From Isoetes taiwanensis (taxonomy: Eukaryota; Streptophyta; Lycopodiopsida; Isoetales; Isoetaceae): 64,000 bases of DNA. A program made the translations under genes and the position numbers. Shown here piece by piece: positions 58,436 to 64,000 of this stretch; the first letter of the stretch is position 1, and each line of letters begins with the position of its first letter. Where the stretch lies: assembly GCA_021234155.1 (NCBI GenBank), contig JAJEKV010000164.1, positions 126,001 to 190,000 of the forward strand. Direction: 5' to 3'. The notes beneath the pieces were generated by a model. That model was given only the letters and a program-made list of their open reading frames with translations, did no database searches and was not told where the DNA came from.

Positions 58436-58492
58436 ACTTATCTTATCTTATCTTATCTTATATTATCTTATCTTATCTTATCTTATCTTATC
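58436..58492 (+). repeat. (CTTAT)n pentanucleotide LINE tail
   Basis: Eleven pentamers, one changed (TATTA for CTTAT near 58460). It directly follows the LINE 3' UTR. Confidence 0.9.
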
Positions 58493-59324
58493 TCTCTTTT
58501 GCATTTTGCTTTTGCAGTAACAAGTAACATGTTACTGCAAGTAATTTTTTTTTTTTGATGAACATAACATGCATAAGAATTATCTAATAGAGTCAACACG
58601 AATGACTGACTGACAACAAGAACACGCATATACAATCCACCACATATGGAAAGGCAAGTACAAGAATAGATTTGGAGTTTGCTCTTTAGAGACACTCGAG
58701 GACTCTTTAGGGGTTAACGATCTTTGCACCAGCAAGTATGGTGCACAGGCAAAATATTTTTCTTGTATGGGTTGGTTCTTGATGCACCTTTTGTTATTTA
58801 CTTGTGGACAATCTTTTTCCTTGTCAAAAGGTTGCTTCCTTGCTCTGGTCTTGTACAGGCCCAGAAGTATTTAAGTTAATGCATGTTGAGCTTTCTTTTG
58901 CATTTGCTTCATTGTTTTTCTTTCTTTCTTTTGGTATTTCAAAATCACCAATCCATGCTTATGCGCTTACAGGTCCAAAAACAGGTAGATTACTTCATTT
59001 TTTTTAATCTTTCTTTTGCATTTGCTTCCTTCTCTCTTTTGCATTTGGTTCATTTCTTTCTTTCTTTCTTTTGCATTTGTATCTTTCTTAAGCTCGTTTA
59101 TGTTTTTAGACCTTGTTTTTTAAATTATATTCAAAAGCAGATATGAATGAGAAGGTTAGCAACAATGTAGGTCCAAAGACAGTTAACTATCTTTAATTTT
59201 GTTGCATTTATATTTGCTATAGATATAATTTTTGATGATTTGTTTTATTGACAGATGACCTTTTTTGTAGGTTAAATGAGAACAATGCTCTTGAAGTTGG
59301 CTAAAGATTCCGTTGCTAAAAGAG

Positions 59325-60043
59325 CTTATGATGCTAGGTTTAGTAGGCTTGGATCCATTGATTTAACATTTGAAGTATGAGCAATTGAAATTTCCCATCC
59401 TTCAATATGGGATATATTCGTATTGGATTGATCATGTTCCGTCGAACCTAATATATTAATGTAAACATTCAATATATTAATGTAAACGTTTTGTAAAAAT
59501 TGCAATGATTGCATTTACATTCAATAGAATGATGTGTACATTCGATATATACATCTAGCATATATGCTTCCCATGTGATGAGCAGTTCTCATATAAGCAT
59601 GGTGTGTAATGTCTTGAACGGTGGACCATACAGTCCAAGTCTGGAATCTTGGTTAGTATTGTTACTTTGGTCTTTAACAAAATTGACCCACTCTTTTTTA
59701 GCACGTGCCTAAGTTCCAAGTCTCGAGTCTTCGTTAGAATATGTTGCTATGGTCTTTAACAAAATTGACCAACTCTTTTTGAGCAGGTGCCTATGATAGT
59801 GCGGGTTTATTACATGTAAAGGGTGCTTCTGCTTCCTTTTCTTCTATGTGTAACATCTTCAACACATTTGACCATGTTTCTGACACTCCCGACACAACAC
59901 CAACATCCATTACTTTGCCTTGGCACCTGTAAAAATCCTCCACATCTTTACACTGTTCCTCATAAACCCGCAATCTCTTCTTGACACTTTCCTCATTATC
60001 ATCGCTTCTAGTTACCATCTTAGAAGCACACTGAGGTGGAGGC
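59325..60043. repeat. Right copy of the 0.7-kb duplication
   Basis: It corresponds to 57035-57751 and here continues without a break into the upstream half of the adenylate kinase copy, so this is the parental arrangement. Confidence 0.87.
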
Positions 60044-60690
60044 AAAAGCTTAGGCATAGAAATCTTGGTGCCATCTTCAAGTTCTAAGTTAACGTCCGCA
60101 ACATTGAAGGTTTTGCCGCATTCGCTGCATGTTCTTCTTCCCAAACACTTGGCAACCAATGCATCTTCTCTCATTTTCATATTAACCACAACATCAATAC
60201 CTACAAGCTGCTCCAAAATCAAAGCCTGCTTTACATTTCTAGGGAAACCATCCAGAATAAATCCCTTTTCTCCAACAAACCTTGCCTTGTTGGAGTCTTT
60301 TTCTCGGCAAGGCCAAGACTAGGTCGCCACCGATAAGCTTGCCCCGTCCAACTGAAGCTGAAATTTGGCGACTCAATTCCCTCTTTGTGCCAGATTTGGA
60401 GTTCAATTCGTGGCGGATAAGATCCCCTGTTGAAATATGGGGAAGATTTGTGAAAGCGGCCAGTTTTGAGGCAATAGTTCCTTTGCCCACACCTGGTTTT
60501 CCCAGGAAGACCCAATGCTTGAAGGGGATTTTTTCTTTAGTTTTGCCGCTGATTGCCAAGTCTTTTGAAACCTGAAACATGCCCAAAACAGGGCTTAAGC
60601 TCTTCTCCAAGTCTAGATGCCCACGGAATCCTAATACTTTTGCCGATTATGCGTTGTTCTCATCGCCGCAATGCCATTTCTTCTGCCTTC
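59791..60690 (-). pseudogene. Adenylate kinase (plastid-type) retropseudogene
   Basis: Adenylate kinases convert ATP + AMP to 2 ADP. The minus strand reads FKHWVFLGKPGVGKGTIASK (P-loop, near 60480-60540), LPHISTGDLIRHELN, GKLIGGDLVLAL. After a frameshift near 60300 it continues EKGFILDGFPRN, VGIDVVVNMKM, RRTCSECGKTFN (LID domain), LLPPPQC and TRSDDNEESVKKRL to a stop at 59791. The LID Cys pair and LLPPP motif match plant chloroplast adenylate kinases. No intron interrupts about 270 codons, and the frame is broken, so a processed pseudogene is likely. The 5' part (about 60610-60690) has further frame changes. I see no poly(A) tail. Confidence 0.8.
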
Positions 60691-60699
60691 TTTGATTCA

Positions 60700-62190
60700 G
60701 ACCTAAGAATGCTTAAATAGGTTAACCGAAGATTCGACCTCTTTTTCCTTTCGCATTTTCCATGTCCCTTCTGCCTTTTGGCCTTTTGTCCAAGATGGCT
60801 GACGTATAGGATAAAAAAATGGGTTTATGCTTTACATAGGTAGGAGACCAAAGGAGGAGACCTTTTCCATTTTGCTTCGCATTCCAGTCCAGTTCGACGT
60901 GGGATGGTGAAAGTGTGACTTGTTCAACAAGAAAATTTTTGTTCCAAGAATTCTAGGTTCGGCATAGTTGGGTATTTATTTCTTTCAAGGCTTAAAAGTT
61001 AAAAGATTTTAGAGGCAGTCATGTTGTTGGAGACAGATCTTGCTTATGTTCAAGGTTATATTTTGGCAATCTCTTTCTGGCTTTGAAATATCTACTATTA
61101 TGTCATATTCTTAGCAAGTATGTCATTCCTGTTTATTTTTTATTTTTCATGTTTGCATGTCTTGAATTTCGTCAAGGTAGCAGCAGGATTTCACTCCTTT
61201 AAGCCAAACGTGGCCTATATCATGATCTGTCCATCCAGAAGCCACTTCACTTCACTTGTCATGGCATAATAAGTATCTCAAGGCCCCTGAATAGATGAAA
61301 ACAATTACTTTTCCTTATTGGCCATCGAAGTATTGATTGAATTCCATCGGCATTGAAAGGCATAGTAGGCTCTATAAACTACACGATTAACTAGGACTTC
61401 AGTCTTTATCCTCGAGAGAATGGGATCTACAGTCTTTGCTACAATATGTAGATATTCTGTCCTCTCAGTGGCCATTTCTGGAATCTTGCCACTCATAATA
61501 ACATTACTAGCTACTATCTATATTCTTCATCTACCAAAAGGTCATCAACGAAGCAATGCTCATGTAAGATTTTCATTGCATTGAACGAAGTGAGGTGGGA
61601 TGGCCATATAATGTTCTGCAGATTTTTAGGGAAGTTGCTTATAGGAGCTCCTGTTTTGTCTAACTGTTTTTGCTTAGATGGGACCTGAAGTTACGAGAAT
61701 TCCATGGTCAGTTGGAGGCAACAAGTTGCTGCATTCTTCTCTTATCGTTCAATCAACCGCTTCAATCTTCTTTCTTGTGCGGGTTACTACCGATTTATCT
61801 TGGTTGCATCTACTGATTTATGCATCAGGTAATTAATCTTGGTTGCATCTCTGTACTATGTGTTCGTAATGTATTTCTGAAATCTTACTTGTACCTCCTA
61901 TTGTCCGGGTTCACATCTATTTTTGAAGTATCGACCAAGTTAAGCAACGTTATGATGTCATTGGACATGGACATTGGTGTACAGATTGTAACCATCCACA
62001 TATTCAATCGGGGAGCTTTTAACCATTTGGTTTTGAAGAGAGAGATAGTAAGACGACATTAGTATTTGCTATTTGTAGATAATTCCTTTGTTTGTATATC
62101 TCCAATGCTCTTGAATTTTGACATGTTTTTGGTCAGGGCTGCAAGTCCTTACAATAATAATCACTAGAACGTGTGTCCGGCGATGCCGGG
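60700..62190. other. Intergenic, nothing recognised
   Basis: AT-rich, short open frames only. Confidence 0.5.
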
Positions 62191-62371
62191 CATTATTTGA
62201 GGACATGTGAATGGGTGGAACTGAGTAATCGAGTGCATGGAATTTAGCTTACTGGTTTAGGTTTCTGGCAGTTTAAGATTTCATGGAACACATTAGTTGA
62301 GGACATGTGAATGGGTGGAACTGAGTAATCAAATGTTTGGAATTTAGGTTACTGGTTGAGGTTTTTGACGG
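62191..62371. repeat. 100-bp tandem duplication
   Basis: The block TTGAGGACATGTGAATGGGT...GGAACTGAGTAATC...GGAATTTAG-TTACTGGTT occurs from 62197 and again from 62297 with a few changes. Confidence 0.82.
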
Positions 62372-63909
62372 CTTATTCATGGAAGAACAGATATAATGCG
62401 TTGTCAAAGGAGGGAGATCTCATCCTGCGTTGTATATGTATTTGTAACCATTTTTAACCATGCAACAATTTACATCCCACCACTTAACATTTACATCCCT
62501 CATGACACACATCAGTAGAAAGACTACAACTATGAAGTCTTTACCGTTCATTCCTTCTTATCGTTCATTCCTAACCATTGATTAGTGCAATATTCCCTCA
62601 AATATTCCCTCGCGAGCATCGTACACCGTCCGTTGACTCCATGATGGGGTCAAACTGCCATTTCCAGATCAGCCTAAGATTTGTAAACCATTGCCCAAAG
62701 TCAAGATACATCTGTAGAGGGGATTTGAACCCCCTGCCATCAGAGGCAGACCAATGTGTGTACACAGAAGAAGTTGAATGCGCAGACAGCTTTGAAAGAA
62801 GCTATTCACACACCACCATATGGTATGCTTCCTCCTCAACAAATTGCAACTGATGATTGCTTGCCGTTACAATGAAACTGCCTCAGGCCTAACCAGTTAA
62901 AGGAGTGGGCCAAATCGTGTCAAGCATGTTGAAGTCAGATTTGCATGAAGTCGGACTTGCATCATGGCAACTGCGTAGCAGAGAAATTATGACGACATAT
63001 CCTTACAACTGCCTAGTAGGAAAATTATGTTTACCTGCATCTACAATCAAACTACGTTGGTGGCCACTTATACCAGTTTCGGCAGTGCAGGCTGCAGCAT
63101 AGCATAGATCTGCTGTGGCTCCAAGCAACATGCAAACGTAAGGTGATGAAGTTAATTTAATGCCTTAAAATAAGAACATTTGTCCTTCAATTTCAATATC
63201 CTTTCATCGACCTAATGCTCTATGCTGATACACCATGTGCAAGTCCAACAACTTGCGAAGAATCTCATATAAAACAGACCTGTTCCAAACCTTATGTACT
63301 TTGAATCCTGCATAACTTTACACAGAGGATCTTCTCATCGTATACTAGATGTTGGGCGTCCTATAAAGGACACAACAAGTTCCTATTTAAAGCAACAACT
63401 ATAAAATAGAGGCTTCTATGAATGTTACAAAAGGCTGATACCTGAAATTACCTTCAATGTAAGAGAGTGGATGCTGCAACAACAAAATACTCCTGCTTCC
63501 ATACTGCATTATGTACATACAATGTGTTATTCCAGCAAGTATACAACACAAACCAACTGAAGAACACCTTTGAAGCACATAACTCACAACACAACCTAAG
63601 CTTATTGTGCAGCGAGATCATGATTTTGGCTCACCTTATTCATAAACAGAATGAAAATGACCTGCAAACTTCAAATAGAAGGTAGTAGCCAGCAGCTAAC
63701 ACGTCATTCATTTCTTTGCACTACCAAACATGGCAACTCCAAAGAGATTTGTGTTCCACCATAAAATGAAATCAATATTCATGTTCTACAGACCTTCAAG
63801 AATAGAAGCATTTGCCAATGTTTTGTATTATGTAAATGGCTTCAACGACCTATGGCAGCCTCCCCTTGAGCAGGTTCACTAGGTCCCTGACCACTGCCAC
63901 AGCCGAAGC
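62372..63909. other. Intergenic or long 3' UTR, with one tRNA-like fragment
   Basis: Minus-strand T-arm (GGGGGTTCAAATCCCC, about 62717-62733) and a neighbouring CTGCC-TCTGAT-GGCAG stem resemble the 3' half of a tRNA, but the variable loop is missing and no D-arm follows. The rest is unrecognised and could be downstream of the putative gene at 63910. Confidence 0.4.
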
Positions 63910-63981
63910 TCACAAGACATATGAGCTTGAACTAGGAGCTTGTACTGCATTTGAGATAGGTCTGCCTCCCTGTGCAACAAC
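63910..63981 (-). CDS. Possible terminal exon of a minus-strand gene running off the window
   Basis: The minus strand shows an acceptor (TTGTTGGCAG) at 63982, then 24 codons ending at TGA (63912-63910), reading VVAQGGRPISNAVQAPSSSS with a YVL end. The family is unrecognised. Composition (Ser-rich tail) and the splice acceptor make a last exon plausible. It is short, so chance is possible. Confidence 0.35.
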   Translation of the reverse strand, partial: VVAQGGRPISNAVQAPSSSSYVL

Positions 63982-64000
63982 CTGCCAACAATAACAGCAA

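Larger units (their letters stand above)
57941..58492 (+). mobile_element. ORF1-only LINE insertion ('half-LINE') with (CTTAT)n tail
   Basis: Insertion limits come from the undisturbed R1 copy at 20640-20680. The hexamer TCTCTT flanks both ends (57935-57940, 58493-58498). The body is an ORF1 C-terminus (stop at 58291-58293), a 140-bp 3' UTR ending TCTCGTGGACGATAAAAAAC, and a (CTTAT)n tail (58436-58492). The 3' end matches LINE C. No RT or endonuclease lies between ORF1 and the tail. Confidence 0.8.
57752..59324. repeat. Dispersed repeat R1, third copy, holding the half-LINE
   Basis: R1 phrases (AATCACCAATCCATGCTTA at 57845 and 58945, GGGTTGGTTCTTGATGCACC at 58770) match 20160-20878 plus 24105-24660. 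It is interrupted at 57941-58492 by an ORF1-type LINE piece. At 58720-58755 it preserves the empty target site of the LTR element inserted at 20878. Confidence 0.83.

Noticed and set aside
58436-58492. Ordinary genomic microsatellite
   Set aside because: It sits exactly at the LINE 3' end and inside the target duplication, so it is part of the insertion.
62713-62760. tRNA gene on the minus strand
   Set aside because: The T-arm is good, but there is no variable loop, the anticodon loop is the wrong size and no D-arm exists; called a fragment only.

Overview
The window is nuclear DNA of a land plant. The evidence is a KEULE-type Sec1/Munc18 gene with many GT-AG introns, a DUF4336 gene, a plastid-type adenylate kinase copy, and several Ty1/Copia elements primed by initiator-Met tRNA. 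No organelle or bacterial gene organisation is present. The LINE, DUF4371/hAT-like and GKGEHDG transposase-like families, and the amount of nested repeats, suggest a large-genome, probably non-seed plant (fern-like). That placement is inference only. Only three host genes are supported, and two of them are partial: most of the window is mobile elements, many nested.

Layout: 1-4320 is a decayed Copia element (A), sense to and inside an intron of the KEULE gene, whose last 12 exons run 4602-11163. Its poly(A) signal lies just before Copia B (11733-19945, minus strand, 207-bp LTRs). Copia B is split within its gag zinc knuckle by a 5'-truncated LINE (A, 15542-18609). From 19951 a dispersed repeat (called R1) is interrupted by a clean non-autonomous LTR retrotransposon (20879-24104) with ~705-bp LTRs, a tRNA-Gln-type primer site and a perfect 5-bp target duplication. 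Then come a poly(A)-tailed LINE remnant (B, to 27340), a 970-bp hAT-type miniature element (27856-28825) with an 8-bp target duplication, and Copia C (28990-31657), which is joined head-to-head to an inverted piece of its own LTR plus primer site. A tRNA-Ala-like sequence is at 32140 and three tRNA-derived units lie at 33.3-33.6 kb.

The centre (32-39 kb) is gene-poor. It holds a near-perfect 86-nt hairpin (36110) and the last three exons of a DUF4336 gene on the minus strand (37346-38525). LINE C (about 39925-41800, pentanucleotide tail) follows, then a TGTGGTT-rich minisatellite, a broken transposase-like gene (43070-44450), Copia D (44453-49430, minus) and a DUF4371/hAT-like transposase remnant (about 50030-51150). 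A 12-copy satellite of about 424-bp units fills 52172-56700; every unit carries tRNA-like A-box and B-box motifs. The right part has a tandemly duplicated adenylate kinase retropseudogene with R1 sequence between the copies. One R1 copy holds a short LINE insertion carrying only the ORF1 C-terminus fused to a LINE 3' end with a (CTTAT)n tail. The window ends in what may be the last exon of a minus-strand gene (63910-63981).

The strongest candidates for something new are the pol III-motif satellite, the ORF1-only 'half-LINE', the pentamer-tailed LINE family, and the non-autonomous LTR element whose empty site survives in a nearby paralogous repeat. All calls come from reading the sequence by eye; no searches were run.
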